A stretch of DNA of 64,000 bases from Streptomyces sp. GKU 895. Lineage in GTDB: Bacteria; Actinomycetota; Actinomycetes; Streptomycetales; Streptomycetaceae. The translations under genes were made by a program, and so were the position numbers. Positions 1 through 9,272 of this stretch are shown here, piece by piece. Under the pieces are notes generated by a model. That model was not told the DNA's origin, ran no database searches, and worked only from the letters and a program-made list of their open reading frames with translations. Position 1 is the first letter of the stretch. Each line of letters begins with the position of its first letter. The stretch is taken from the NCBI GenBank assembly GCA_002027195.1, contig MWJO01000022.1, positions 1 to 64,000 of the forward strand, read 5' to 3'.

Positions 1-2
1 GG

Positions 3-1087
3 GCCGGCGAACCCCTGACCGGGCGGGCCTCGGCCGGGCCCCGCCGGCTCGCCGCCGCCGTACGCGAGAACACGCACACCGGGCCGCTGCCGGCGCCCAC
101 CCGGTCCGCCGCCGCCCTGCGCGCGCTCGACGACGCCCTGCTGCACGCCGCCGAGGCCTTCGACCGGGCAGGGGCGGGAGTCTGCACACCCGTCGGCGGG
201 CGGCCGGGGACCTGCTGCGGGCCGCGTTCGGCAGCGGCGGACGGGAGTACGGGCTGCGCGTCGCCCTCAGCTTCGGTGCCAGCGCCGCCATCGCCCAGGG
301 CCTGCACCACTCCCACTGGTACGGGCAGCACGAGCACTGGTACTGGCTGCCCGCCACCGCCGTCTTCCTCGTCAAGCCGGACCTCGGGCCGCTGGTCTCG
401 CGGGTGCTGTGCCGGGCCGCGGGGACCGTCCTCGGCGCGCTCGTGTTCGCCGCCTTCGCCGCCGTACTGCCCCGGCCCGAAGGGCTCATCGCGCTCGTCG
501 CCGTGAGCGGGGCGCTCATCCCCGTGGCCACCCGGCACTTCGCCGCCCAGACCGCCGTGGTCACCGTGCTGGTGCTCGCCCTGGTGATGGTCGGCGGTGA
601 ACCGCAGGCCTCCGTGAGCCGGATCGGCGAGACGCTGCTGGCATGCGCGCTCGTGCTCGTCGTCGGGCATCTGCCGATGCCGGGGCAGCGCGGCGGGGGA
701 GTCCGGGCCCGGCTCGGCGCGGCGAGCGAGGCCGCCCAGGCCTATCTCTCCCACGTCCTGCACGAGACGGCCCCGGACGCCGACAGCCGCCGGGTCCGCT
801 GGACCCTGCGCCGCGAGGCCTATCGCACGCTCGCCGAGGCCCGTACCGCCATCGCCCTCGCCGCCGCCGAACTCCCGCCGCTCGCCCGGCACTCGGCGGG
901 CGCGGGCGACGTCGTCGCCGTACTCGAAGAGCTCGTCGACACGACCACGGCATGCGCGGTGCACCTCGACGACTCGGGCGGCCTCACCTCCCGCCACACC
1001 CAGCGGCTCGCCGAACTCGCCCGCGAACTCGAACGGGATCGCGCCCACTTGGGGGTGCGGCTCCCCGAACTCCCGCTGGCCGGCTAG
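3..1087 (+). CDS. FUSC family membrane protein, 5' truncated by window edge, one frameshift
   Basis: The gene enters from beyond base 1. The first 175 or so bases read in the frame starting at base 3; from base 182 the frame starting at base 182 continues to TAG at 1085-1087, so one base is missing near 175-182. The visible part has a soluble helical stretch, then four or five hydrophobic helices between about 255 and 690, then a basic and acidic cytoplasmic tail. The HWYGQHEHWYWLPATAVFLV segment and following helices match the FUSC/aromatic-acid-exporter-like family of inner-membrane proteins; the substrate is unknown. It converges on the next gene and the two stop codons share one CTAG. Confidence 0.8.
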   Translation, partial: RRTPDRAGLGRAPPARRRRTREHAHRAAAGAHPVRRRPARARRRPAARRRGLRPGRGGSLHTRRRAAGDLLRAAFGSGGREYGLRVALSFGASAAIAQGLHHSHWYGQHEHWYWLPATAVFLVKPDLGPLVSRVLCRAAGTVLGALVFAAFAAVLPRPEGLIALVAVSGALIPVATRHFAAQTAVVTVLVLALVMVGGEPQASVSRIGETLLACALVLVVGHLPMPGQRGGGVRARLGAASEAAQAYLSHVLHETAPDADSRRVRWTLRREAYRTLAEARTAIALAAAELPPLARHSAGAGDVVAVLEELVDTTTACAVHLDDSGGLTSRHTQRLAELARELERDRAHLGVRLPELPLAG

Positions 1088-2037
1088 CCGGTCCGCACCC
1101 ACACCGGGGCATGGTCCGAACCCCGTGCCTCCCGTCGCGCACCGGATGCTCCGGGTCCACGGACGGCAGGTCCGGCGCCGCCTCCGTCCGGCAGGCCGGT
1201 GCCGGCCGCCGTCACCCGGTGGACCAGGTGGTGGCTCAGCAGGATGTGGTCGATCAGCTCGCGGCGCCCGGAGTTGACGCGGGAGAAGCGCTGCTCGACC
1301 GGGATCAGCGGGGCGACGTCCCAGAGCCGGAGCGCGTCGCCGCCGTCCGGCCGGTCGAAGCCGGGCGTGCCGATCTCCGAGCCGGGCGGGCCGAGCAGGA
1401 TCTGCGTGGTCGCCGCCTGCACCTCGTCGTTCAGATCACCCAACACCACCACGTCCCGCTGCCGCCCGTCCCCCGCCAGCAGCGCGTCGGCCAGCGCGCG
1501 CAACGCCGTCGCCTCCGCCGCCCGCCGGTACAGCGCGTACGCCCCGTAGCGGGCCCGTTCGCCCTCGTCGTGGGGCAGGAACCGGCCGCCCGGATACGAC
1601 AGCAGTTTCGACTTCAGATGGCAGACCGCCGCCCGCAGCGGCCCGGCCTCCGTCGCCGCCTCCACCGCCAGGAAGCCGCGGCCCGCCTCCGCGGCCACGC
1701 CGCCCTCGTCGTCCGCCTGCACCGGACGCAGCCGTGCCGGGAACGCGTTCGTGTCGGACCGCACCTCCAGCGGGACCCGGCTCAGGAACCCGACCCGGAT
1801 ACCCCGGCCGTCCGGGTGCTGCGACAGCGCGGTGTGCCAGTCGCCGTCCAGCATGCCGACCAGGTCTTGCAGCGCCTCCGGCTCACCGACCTCCTGCACG
1901 CCCAGCAACGTGGGGTCGAGTGCCGTGATCGTGGCGGCCAGGGCGGCGAGCTTCGTCTCGTACGCGGCCTTGTCGGGCGGGCCGAACTGGCCGCCGGGGC
2001 GGTACAGGTTCTCCAGGTTCCAGGTGCCGATGAGCAT
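1084..2037 (-). CDS. endonuclease/exonuclease/phosphatase family protein
   Basis: A 317-residue member of the EEP metal-dependent phosphoesterase fold. The motifs appear in order: GTWNLENLY at the N-terminus, GVQEVGE with the catalytic Glu, LGDLND with the Asp/Asn pair, and the C-terminal SDHAPVW. No signal peptide is visible, so it is probably cytosolic, and the substrate (nucleic acid, phosphoinositide or other phosphodiester) cannot be told. I chose ATG at 2037 because GGAAGGGGG lies just upstream and the EEP motif begins immediately after it; longer in-frame starts at 2064 and 2130 exist. The stop overlaps the convergent FUSC stop. Confidence 0.85.
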   Translation of the reverse strand: MLIGTWNLENLYRPGGQFGPPDKAAYETKLAALAATITALDPTLLGVQEVGEPEALQDLVGMLDGDWHTALSQHPDGRGIRVGFLSRVPLEVRSDTNAFPARLRPVQADDEGGVAAEAGRGFLAVEAATEAGPLRAAVCHLKSKLLSYPGGRFLPHDEGERARYGAYALYRRAAEATALRALADALLAGDGRQRDVVVLGDLNDEVQAATTQILLGPPGSEIGTPGFDRPDGGDALRLWDVAPLIPVEQRFSRVNSGRRELIDHILLSHHLVHRVTAAGTGLPDGGGAGPAVRGPGASGARREARGSDHAPVWVRTG

Positions 2038-2159
2038 GCCGGTCCCCCTTCCGGGCGGTGTCATGAGGCAAGCGTGCTCGTCCGCACGGCGACGCGACAG
2101 AGCCGGAACCCGATGCGCGGTTCGGCTCACACGACCCGACGACCACGCCGTACGTTGGC

Positions 2160-3507
2160 GTGATGACCGACTCTCCCGCCGACCTCGTCATCACCGGATG
2201 CACCGCCCTCGTCCACGACGACGAGGAGCGCATCGGGTTCGAGGAGAACGCCACGATCGTCGTCCGGGGAGGTGTCATCGAGTCCGTCACGGCCGCCGAG
2301 CCGCCGCCGGCCGTCGAACACGTCGACGCCCGTGGGCAGGTGGCCCTGCCCGGGCTCGTCAACTGCCACACCCACGCCCCGATGGTCGCGCTGCGCGGGG
2401 TCGCCGAGGACCTGCCGACCGAGGAGTGGTTCAACGACGTCGTCTGGCCCGTCGAGTCCAACCTCACCGAGCGGGACGTGGAGTTGGGCGCCCGGCTCGC
2501 CTGCGCGGAGATGATCCGCGGCGGTGTCACCTGTTTCGCCGACCACTACTTCTCGATGGACGCCGTCGCCGCCGTCGTAGCGGAGTGCGGCATCCGGGCA
2601 CATCTCGGAGAGGCGTACTTCTCCTCCCAGGGACCCCAAGGGCGGGAGAGGTCACTGGAGTTCGCGCTCCGGCACCGTGGCGGCGCTGCCGGTCGGATCA
2701 CCACCGCCCTCGCCCCGCACGCCCCCTACACCGTCGACGACGCCGACCTCGCCGCCACCGCCGAACTGGCCCGCGCCCACGGCCTCCCCGTCCACCTCCA
2801 CGCCGCCGAGAACCGCGACCAGGCCGACACCAGCCTCGCACGCCACGGCGTCACCCCCATCGAGGTCCTCGCCCGCACCGGCATCCTCGACACCGACGTC
2901 CTCATCGCGCACGGCACCGGCATCCTCGACCGCGACCTGCCCGTCCTCGCCCGTGCCACCGGCCGCGTCTCCGTCGCCACCGCACCCCGCGGCTACCTCA
3001 AGTTCGCCTGGCCCACCACCACACCCGTCCGCCGCCCTGCACGACCTCGGCATCCCCGTCGGCCTCGCCACGGACGGCGCCGCCTCCAACAACTCCCTCG
3101 ACGTATGGGAGTCGATGGCGCTCACCGCGCTCATCCAGAAGTCCACGACCGGCGACCCCCGTTGGCTGACCTCCCGGCAGGCCCTGCACCACGCCACCCT
3201 CCAGAGCGCCCGCGCGGTCGGACTCGGCGAAACCCTCGGCACCCTCGCCCCCGGCCGCCGCGCCGACCTCGTCCTCGTCGACCTGACCGGCCCGCACACC
3301 CAGCCCGTCCACGACCTCGCCGCCACCCTCGTGCACAGCGCCCGCTCCTCCGACGTCCGCACGACGATCGTCGACGGACGGGTCCTGATGCGCGACCGGG
3401 AGCTGCTGACCATCGATGTACCCGGTGTCGTCAGGGAGTTGGGGGAGCGGATGCCCGCGCTCCTGGACCGGAGCCACGGCGGGCGGATCCAGGAGTACGA
3501 CACCTGA
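2160..3507 (+). CDS. amidohydrolase, SAH/MTA deaminase-like, one frameshift
   Basis: Metal-dependent amidohydrolase of the ATZ/TRZ family, about 448 residues. Metal ligands are visible as HTH near residue 70, HLHAAEN near 213 and the HGTG motif, followed by LATDGAASNNSLDVWESM with the conserved Asp. Relatives deaminate S-adenosylhomocysteine, methylthioadenosine or oxidised guanine; the exact substrate is not decided by sequence. Reading switches from the start frame to the next frame near 3029-3031 (GTCCGCCGCCCTG), consistent with one extra base: removing one C gives the expected PVRALHDLG. Either GTG 2160 or ATG 2163 may start translation. It is transcribed away from the endonuclease gene. 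Confidence 0.85.
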
Positions 3508-3609
3508 GAGCCGCCGGAAAACCATGACGAAAAAATTCTCCGGCCCAGCGATGAGTTCCGCTCCCGCCGTCGGTCACCACCCCGAACGGACCGTTGCACA
3601 GGAGGGGTC

Positions 3610-4299
3610 ATGTCACTTCCGGAGGTCGTCTCGCGTGCGCAGTGGCGCGCGGCGCGCGGGGAACTGCTGGTCAAGGAGAAGGCGGCGACACGGGCGCGGG
3701 ACGCGCTCAACGCCGAGCGGCGACGGCTGCCCATGGTGGAGATCGAGGAGGAGTACCTCTTCGAGGGCGGCGACGGCAAGGCGACGCTGCTCGACCTCTT
3801 CGAAGGACGGTCCCAGCTCGTCGTCTACCACTTCATGTTCGCGCCGGAGTGGGACGCGGGCTGCCGCAGCTGCTCGGCGTTCCTGGACCAGATCGGGCAT
3901 CTGGCGCACCTGAAGGCCCGCGGCACCACGTTCGCGGCGGTGTCCCGGGCGCCGTACACGAAGATCCTGCCGTTCAAGGCGCGGATGGGGTGGACCGTGC
4001 CCTGGTACTCGTCGTACGGCGGCGACTTCAACCGCGACTTCGAGGCGACCCTCGTGCACGACGGGGAACTCGTCGAGCGGCCCGGCGTCAGCTGCTTCCT
4101 GCGGGAGCGGGACCGTGTCTTCCACACGTACTCGACGTACGAGCGAGGCCTGGACGGGCTCGGCTCCACGACCAGCCTCCTGGACCTGACCGCGCTGGGC
4201 CGGCAGGAGGAGTGGGAGGAGCCCGCGGGGCGCGCGTCGGCACTGGGGGCGCCCGCGGGGAGCGAGCGGGTCCGCTATCACGACGAGTACGACGAATGA
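3610..4299 (+). CDS. DUF899 thioredoxin-like family protein
   Basis: A 229-residue protein with the DUF899 signature: an N-terminal helix, the YLFEGGDGKATLLDLFEG segment, a thioredoxin-fold core with VVYHFMF and the CRSCSAF cysteine pair, and the GWTVPWYSSYG block before a C-terminal region. Function is uncharacterised; members are predicted dithiol-disulfide oxidoreductase-like proteins. The start ATG has a strong AGGAGGGG ribosome site. It follows the amidohydrolase by about 100 bases, probably with its own promoter, and is followed by an inverted repeat that could end its transcript. Confidence 0.85.
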   Translation: MSLPEVVSRAQWRAARGELLVKEKAATRARDALNAERRRLPMVEIEEEYLFEGGDGKATLLDLFEGRSQLVVYHFMFAPEWDAGCRSCSAFLDQIGHLAHLKARGTTFAAVSRAPYTKILPFKARMGWTVPWYSSYGGDFNRDFEATLVHDGELVERPGVSCFLRERDRVFHTYSTYERGLDGLGSTTSLLDLTALGRQEEWEEPAGRASALGAPAGSERVRYHDEYDE

Positions 4300-4322
4300 C
4301 GCGGAGCGTACGGGGAATGACA

Positions 4323-4348
4323 CGAACGGTAACGGAAGTGACCGTTCG
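4323..4348. terminator. inverted repeat after the DUF899 gene
   Basis: CGAACGGT and ACCGTTCG form a perfect 8-bp stem around a 10-base loop, 24 bases after the DUF899 stop. There is no T-run, so it may be a weak terminator or an operator for the small gene downstream. The rest of 4349-4476 holds no other clear element. Confidence 0.35.
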
Positions 4349-4476
4349 GTAACCGATTTCTCACGCTGCGCGCTGAAGCGGTGTCAACTACGTCTCAGTC
4401 CCGCATCTCAGCGAGCCGTTCCGCCTCTCCAGAGCGTTAACTCCTCACAAGAGGGACGCTTGATCGGAGGTGCAGG

Positions 4477-4668
4477 ATGGTGAACGGGCGAAAGGTGCTC
4501 GAGCGCTTTCCCGCCGGTGGCCCGCGTGGCTCCTGGCCCGCGGAGGAGTTCGCGCACGCACGGCGGATGGAGGGCACGCCCGCCGAGGTCGTGATGGACC
4601 TCGCGACGGACGCGTTCCTGGTCGTCGTCCCCGCGGACACCGCGGTCAGCTCGCCTTCGGTGCCGTGA
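4477..4668 (+). CDS. small hypothetical protein, 63 aa
   Basis: A short ORF starting ATG with a good GGAGG site 7 bases upstream. The product begins MVNGRKVLERFPAGG, is charged in the first half and ends in a short hydrophobic DAFLVVV segment. I do not recognise a family. Its last 23 bases overlap the 3' end of the convergent ABC exporter gene. The codon bias and the ribosome site favour a real gene, but the function is unknown. Confidence 0.55.
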   Translation: MVNGRKVLERFPAGGPRGSWPAEEFAHARRMEGTPAEVVMDLATDAFLVVVPADTAVSSPSVP

Positions 4669-6577
4669 ACTGGTCCGCCTGGAGCGAGTACAGCTCGGCG
4701 TAGACCCCGCCGGTGGCCAGCAGCTCCTCGGGGGTGCCCGACTCGACGAGCCGGCCCTGCTCCAGGACGTGCACCAGGTCGGCATGGCGCACGGACGCCA
4801 GCCGGTGGGTGATCAGGACGACCGTCTGCCCGCTGCCCGCCAGCGCGCGGATCTTCTCGAAGACCTCCAGTTCGGCCCGGGCGTCGAGGGCCGCCGTCGG
4901 CTCGTCCACGATCAGGATGCGACCGCGCCGGTAGGCCGCCCGCGCGATGCCCAGGCGCTGCCACTGCCCGCCCGAGAGCTCGTGCCCGCCGCTGAACTGG
5001 CGGGCCAGCAGGGTGTCCAGGCCGCGCGGCAGATCCGCCACCACGTCCTGGGCGCCGGCCTCGGCGATCGAGTCGGCCAGCCGCTCCTCGGTCAGCGGCG
5101 CCGCCGACCGGCCGACCGCCACGTTGACCCGGGCCGTGAACGGCCAGCGCTTGAAGTCCTGCGCCACCATCGCGATCCGCTCGGCGAGCAGGTGCCGGTC
5201 CGCGTCCGCGGTGTCCACGCCGTCCCACAGGATGCGGCCGCGGTCCGGCTTGTAGAGCCCGGCCAGCAGCTTCACCAGGGTCGTCTTGCCCGAGCCGTTC
5301 TCGCCGACCAGCGCCACGATCCGGCCGAGCGGGAGTGTGAGCGTCACGTCGTCCAGGGCCGGGTGCGTGGACTCACCCGGATAGCTGAAGGTGACGTTCT
5401 CGAAGCGGATCTCCCGCGGGTCCTCCGGTAGTTCCCGTCCGCCGACCGGGATCGCGCGCTGCTCGGCCTCGACGTACAGCCTTTGCAGATCGCCGACGAA
5501 GAGAGCCTCCTGGTGGAGCTGGTTCACCTCCAGGACCAGGCTGTCCAGGCTGGCGGAGCCCGAGCGGATCGCGATCACCGCCGTGCCCGCCACCGACAGC
5601 GCCATCGCCCCGGCGAGCAGCAGCCCGCCGAGCGTCGCGTACGTCGCCACCGTCGCGAGCCCCGTCCAGAACGCCGCGATCAGCCCGGTACGGGCCGCGA
5701 GCCGGGCCAGCCGGGCCTGTTCCGCCTCCGCGACCTCCGACATCGCCCGGTAGTGGTGCAGCAGGAAGGGGCCGACGCCGTGCACCCGGATCTCCGGCGC
5801 CGCGGTCGGTTCGGTGAGCAGTTCGCTGAGCAGATGACCGGCCCGGGCGTGCTGCACCCAGGTGTGGAAGGACTCGTACCGGCGCCGGGCGATCGTCAGG
5901 GCGCTCCACGCGCTGGGCAGGGTCATGGTCACCAGCAGCGGCAGCAGCGCCGGGTGCAGCACGGTCAGGACGCCGGCCGCCGCGATGAGCGAGATCGCCG
6001 CGTTCATGACCCGGGTGGCGTAGGCGATCATGCGGCGGGCTGACGTGGCGCCGTACTGGGCGGTGTCCAGCAGTTTGTGGAAGGCGTGGTCCTCGATCGC
6101 GGCCAGCTCCACGGCGGCCGCCCGCTCCAGATAGCGCTCGGTCGCCACCCGCTCCACCTTCGGTTCGAGGCGCCCGGTGGCGTGTGTCGACGCGGCCCGC
6201 AGCAGCGCGGCCACCAGCATGACCGAGGCCATCGCGACGAGGGCGGGGACGGCACCCCGCAACCGGTCCTCGATCGCGCCGCCGCCGATCAGCCGCCCCA
6301 GCACGCTGTTCACGGCCAGCAGACTCACCGCCTGCGCCGCGCCCCGGCCCGCCTCGGCGCCGAGCACGACCTTCGCGGCCCGCCGGTCGGCCTGCCAGGC
6401 GAGCCGGAAACTGAGCGAGAGCAGCGCGGGCAGCTGCCGCACCATCTCCCGGAAGTTCAGCTGGAGCCGGGCGTCGGAGTGACGGTTCCAGCCCATGTCG
6501 TAGCGCAGCGGCCCACCGAAGAGCAGCCGCTCCGACTCCGACACCTCAGGCTCTTCGGCGTCGCGCTTCTTCCCCAC
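4646..6577 (-). CDS. ABC transporter, fused permease and ATPase
   Basis: A 643-residue half-transporter of the exporter type. Residues 60-380 carry the membrane helices. The C-terminal nucleotide-binding domain has Walker A GENGSGKTT near 422, signature LSGGQWQR near 532, Walker B ILIVDEPTAALD near 552 and the switch histidine in THRLAS near 589. It probably works as a homodimer exporting an unknown substrate. The start is GTG with a GGGGGAGG site upstream; the N-terminal 30 residues are acidic and cytoplasmic. No partner permease or binding protein is adjacent. Confidence 0.9.
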   Translation of the reverse strand: MGKKRDAEEPEVSESERLLFGGPLRYDMGWNRHSDARLQLNFREMVRQLPALLSLSFRLAWQADRRAAKVVLGAEAGRGAAQAVSLLAVNSVLGRLIGGGAIEDRLRGAVPALVAMASVMLVAALLRAASTHATGRLEPKVERVATERYLERAAAVELAAIEDHAFHKLLDTAQYGATSARRMIAYATRVMNAAISLIAAAGVLTVLHPALLPLLVTMTLPSAWSALTIARRRYESFHTWVQHARAGHLLSELLTEPTAAPEIRVHGVGPFLLHHYRAMSEVAEAEQARLARLAARTGLIAAFWTGLATVATYATLGGLLLAGAMALSVAGTAVIAIRSGSASLDSLVLEVNQLHQEALFVGDLQRLYVEAEQRAIPVGGRELPEDPREIRFENVTFSYPGESTHPALDDVTLTLPLGRIVALVGENGSGKTTLVKLLAGLYKPDRGRILWDGVDTADADRHLLAERIAMVAQDFKRWPFTARVNVAVGRSAAPLTEERLADSIAEAGAQDVVADLPRGLDTLLARQFSGGHELSGGQWQRLGIARAAYRRGRILIVDEPTAALDARAELEVFEKIRALAGSGQTVVLITHRLASVRHADLVHVLEQGRLVESGTPEELLATGGVYAELYSLQADQFTAPKAS

Positions 6578-6703
6578 CGACGGCCTCCCCCGATCGTGGA
6601 CGGAGGGCCACTATCGCGGGACGGGGACGTCAGGGGCAGGGCGCGGAGGCGGCCGGGGTTGCGCGCGGGCGTACGCCTGTACGGGCGCGGGGGAGACGGA
6701 GGA

Positions 6704-7144
6704 TCAGGCGCTGACCGGTCGCGACCAGGCGGGGGTCGTCCCCGTCAGCCGGCACAGGGCCAGATACAGGGGGATCGGCGGGGTGTAGGGGACCGTGCCC
6801 TCCGGCTTGTGGATCAGGCCGGGGACGCCCGGGGCGTCGGGGACGATCGCACCGGTGGCGTAGCGCGCGGGTGCGGGCCACTCCAGGGCGTAGTCGGAGT
6901 CTGACGGAACGATCCACCACCAGTGCGCCTCGTCGGCGTAGACGCATCCGACGCGCGGCAGCCGGGGCATCACCAGCGGGCCGAGGCGGGCGGGTACGGC
7001 GACCGCGTCGCAGCCCAGCGGGGCCGTCATGCCGTCGGGCACGGCGAGCCGTCGGGGGATGACCGGCGTGTGCAGTCCCCGCCGGAGGCGGACCAGCGTG
7101 TCCAGGGTCATGACCTGGGCACCGGTCGCGGCCCTCAGAGCCAT
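6704..7144 (-). CDS. hypothetical protein coupled to RsbW-like ATPase gene
   Basis: A 146-residue protein of unknown function. It has a GRLxxP-rich N-terminal half, then VGCVYADEAHWWWIVPSDSD with three consecutive Trp, and a C-terminal TVPYTPPIPLYLALC block. The Trp-rich centre looks like a small fold rather than a membrane segment. Its ATG lies inside the last codons of the upstream ATPase gene (10-base overlap, ATGGCTCTGA), so the two are translationally coupled and likely act together. I do not recognise a named family. Confidence 0.75.
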   Translation of the reverse strand: MALRAATGAQVMTLDTLVRLRRGLHTPVIPRRLAVPDGMTAPLGCDAVAVPARLGPLVMPRLPRVGCVYADEAHWWWIVPSDSDYALEWPAPARYATGAIVPDAPGVPGLIHKPEGTVPYTPPIPLYLALCRLTGTTPAWSRPVSA

Positions 7145-8150
7145 GGGCCCCCCGTCCCGTGGTGCGGTGTCGGTCCGTGGTGCCGGGATGTGCCGTGGCC
7201 GTGGTGGCGGGCTTCCGCCCCGTCGTACCGGACTTCCGTGCCGTCGTGCCAGGGCGCCCCGTAGTGCAGGGTCTCGCCGCCGTCGCGCCGGGGCCTGCCG
7301 AGGTGCCAGGTCTCGGCGCCGAGGGTCCAGGGTTCGCCGCCGGTGTGCCGGGGGGTGCCGTCGTGCCGGGGAGCCGCGTCGTGCCGGGGCGTGCCGTCAT
7401 GCCGAGGGCCGCGTCGTGCTGGGCGGCTCTCGCGCCGGCGGGGCCGGGTATCGCGTCGCCGGGTATCGCGTGGTGGTGTGCGTCGGCGTCGTGGCGGGGG
7501 TCGGTGTCGGCGTCGCGTCGCTTGGCGTCGTACCGTGCGTCCGCCTTGTGCAGGGCGTCCGCCTCGTCGTCCTCGCCGCCCGAGCCGCCGGCCGGGCCGG
7601 GCTTGGGGCGGGCTCCCCAGCCGAGGTCGTTGTGGGGGCCGGTGGCGGTGCCCGCGGTGTCGCTCTGGCGGGGCAGGTCCGCCCAGACCAGGAGGCCCGG
7701 GCCGTGCTCGTGGGTGCCCCAGGAGTGACACAGGGCGTCGACGAGAAGCAATCCCCTCCCGTGCTCCTCCTCGCCCCGCGGCGCGCACGGGTGCGGCTCG
7801 CCCGGAGCGCAGCCCTCGTCACGCACGGCTATGCGCACCAGCTCGCCACCGTCGTGCAGCTCGCAGACTATGTGTCTGCTCGCGGTGTGCACGATGGCGT
7901 TGGTGACGAGCTCGGAGACCACCAGGGCCGCCGTGTCGCAGGTGTCCTCGCAGACCGCCCAGCCGTTCAGCCGGGCCCGCGTCAGCCGTCTGGCCTGCGC
8001 GGCGGAACCCGGATGTGCGGCCAGCTCGAACCGGAACCGGCGCTCGGCAGCGGGCCCCGAAGGGCGGCCTGCTCCCGATGCGGCACCGAGGCTGTGGGGG
8101 CCTGCGGCGGCGTCTGTTCCTAAGGGCGCGGACGGAATCACGCTTGCCAC
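7135..8150 (-). CDS. RsbW-like ATP-binding protein with His-rich repeat tail, TTA codon, one frameshift
   Basis: The N-terminal domain (about residues 25-155) is a GHKL histidine-kinase-like ATPase of the anti-sigma/RsbW type: ELVTNAIVH (N box), VRDEGCAPG (G1) and GRGLLLVDALC (G2). The second half is a low-complexity tail rich in Asp, His and Gly with HDAAPRHDGTPR repeated twice. To read the tail one C must be restored near 7405-7410: the downstream frame then has strong G/C third-position bias and ends at 7135. I place the start at GTG 8150. Codon 10 is the rare leucine codon TTA (8121-8123), implying dependence on the bldA tRNA. It resembles the ATPase of AbaA/WhiJ-type clusters and is divergent from the XRE gene. 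Confidence 0.8.
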
Positions 8151-8287
8151 TATCGCCCCGCCGTGAACACTTGGCAAGTGTCACTCTGAAAATTGCAGAG
8201 TGCTGTGTGACGGTCTGGAAGGCCGTGGCACACTGCTCGCAACAAGCATGTCGAGCGGCGCCAGTTGAGATCACCGGAGATCCGACC

Positions 8288-8377
8288 AGGTCTTCGAATA
8301 GGTCTTCGAATGGCGCCGTCGGGCTGCCAGGATTCTTTTGCGCAGGTTTCTGTGCAGGTTTCCGCACAGGTTTCTAC
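8288..8377. repeat. 12-bp iterons in the divergent ATPase/XRE promoter region
   Basis: Two exact copies of AGGTCTTCGAAT occupy 8288-8311 and contain the palindrome TTCGAA. Three near-copies of a second 12-bp unit (GCAGGTTTCTGT, GCAGGTTTCCGC, ACAGGTTTCTAC) occupy 8342-8377. All five contain AGGT followed by TTC-like bases and sit 36-125 bases before the XRE start. The region lacks coding bias in every frame. The likely role is a repeated operator for the adjacent XRE regulator. Confidence 0.6.
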
Positions 8378-8412
8378 GGGTCCCCGACCCCGGGACGTTC
8401 AGGAGGTGGAGG

Positions 8413-9272
8413 GTGAGCGAGCCGCGGTCCGCGCCGACGGTCGGCCAGGTCGTCCTCGGCCGGCGCCTGCTGGACCTGCGTGAGCGCGCCGGTCTCAAGC
8501 GCGAGGAGGCCGCCAAGATCCTCCGCGTCGCCCCGGCCACCGTCCGCCGCATGGAGATGGCCGAGGTCGCCTCAAGATCCCGTACCTCCAGCTGCTCCTG
8601 AAGTCCTACGGCGTCTCCGACGAGGAGGCCGACGCCTTCGTGCAGCTGGCCGAGGAGGCCAACAAACCCGGCTGGTGGCAGCGGTACCACGACATCCTGC
8701 CCGGCTGGTTCTCGATGTACGTCAGCCTCGAAGGCGCCGCCAGCCTCATCCGGTCCTACGATCCGCACTTCGTGCCCGGGCTGCTCCAGACCGAGGACTA
8801 CGCCCGCGGTGTGCTGAAGTCCGGAGCCATCGGCCAGACGCGGCCGGAAGACATCGAGCGGCACGTCGCTCTGCGAGTACAACGCCAGGAACTGCTCACC
8901 CGTCCCGATGCCCCCCGTTTCTGGGCGGTCATCGACGAGACCGCGCTGCGCCGCCCGGTGGGCGGCCCGGAGGTGATGCGTGCCCAGATCGACCGACTGC
9001 TCGAGGCCACGAAGCTGCCCAACGTGACGCTGCAGGTCGCCCCGTTCGCCAACGGGCCGCACCCGGGCACGTACGGGCCCTTCGTGCTGTTCCGATTCGC
9101 CGTGCCGGAGCTTCCGGACATGGTCTACAGCGAGTACCTGACCGGCGCCGTCTACCTGGACGCGCGCGCGGAGGTGGCGACCCACCTCGAGGTCATGGAC
9201 CGCACGGCGGCGCAGGCCGCTACGGCACATCGCACGAAGGAGATCCTCCGGGATCTCCGCAAGGAGCTGTGA
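8413..9272 (+). CDS. XRE regulator with DUF5753 (WhiJ-like), one frameshift
   Basis: About 287 residues. Residues 10-65 form a Cro/C1-type helix-turn-helix (LRERAGLKREEAAKILRV, ATVRRMEMAEV); the rest is the DUF5753 domain (WWQRYHDILPGWFSMYVSLE, PGLLQTEDYAR, LQVAPF). The start is GTG with AGGAGG upstream. The N-terminal part reads in one frame to about 8568 and the rest in the preceding frame; GTCGCCTCAAG most simply lacks one C of GTC GCC CTC AAG. Such proteins pair with DUF397 proteins in many Streptomyces loci controlling development (WhiJ) or toxin-antitoxin-like units. Confidence 0.85.

Noticed and set aside
1076..1092. GGCCGGCTAGCCGG as a third copy of the kinase-locus palindrome
   Set aside because: It shares only the GCTAGC core and lies inside overlapping stop codons.
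6630..7404. Continuation of the RsbW-like ATPase frame to 6630
   Set aside because: It overlaps the coupled hypothetical gene; the correct frame after one base restoration ends at 7135.
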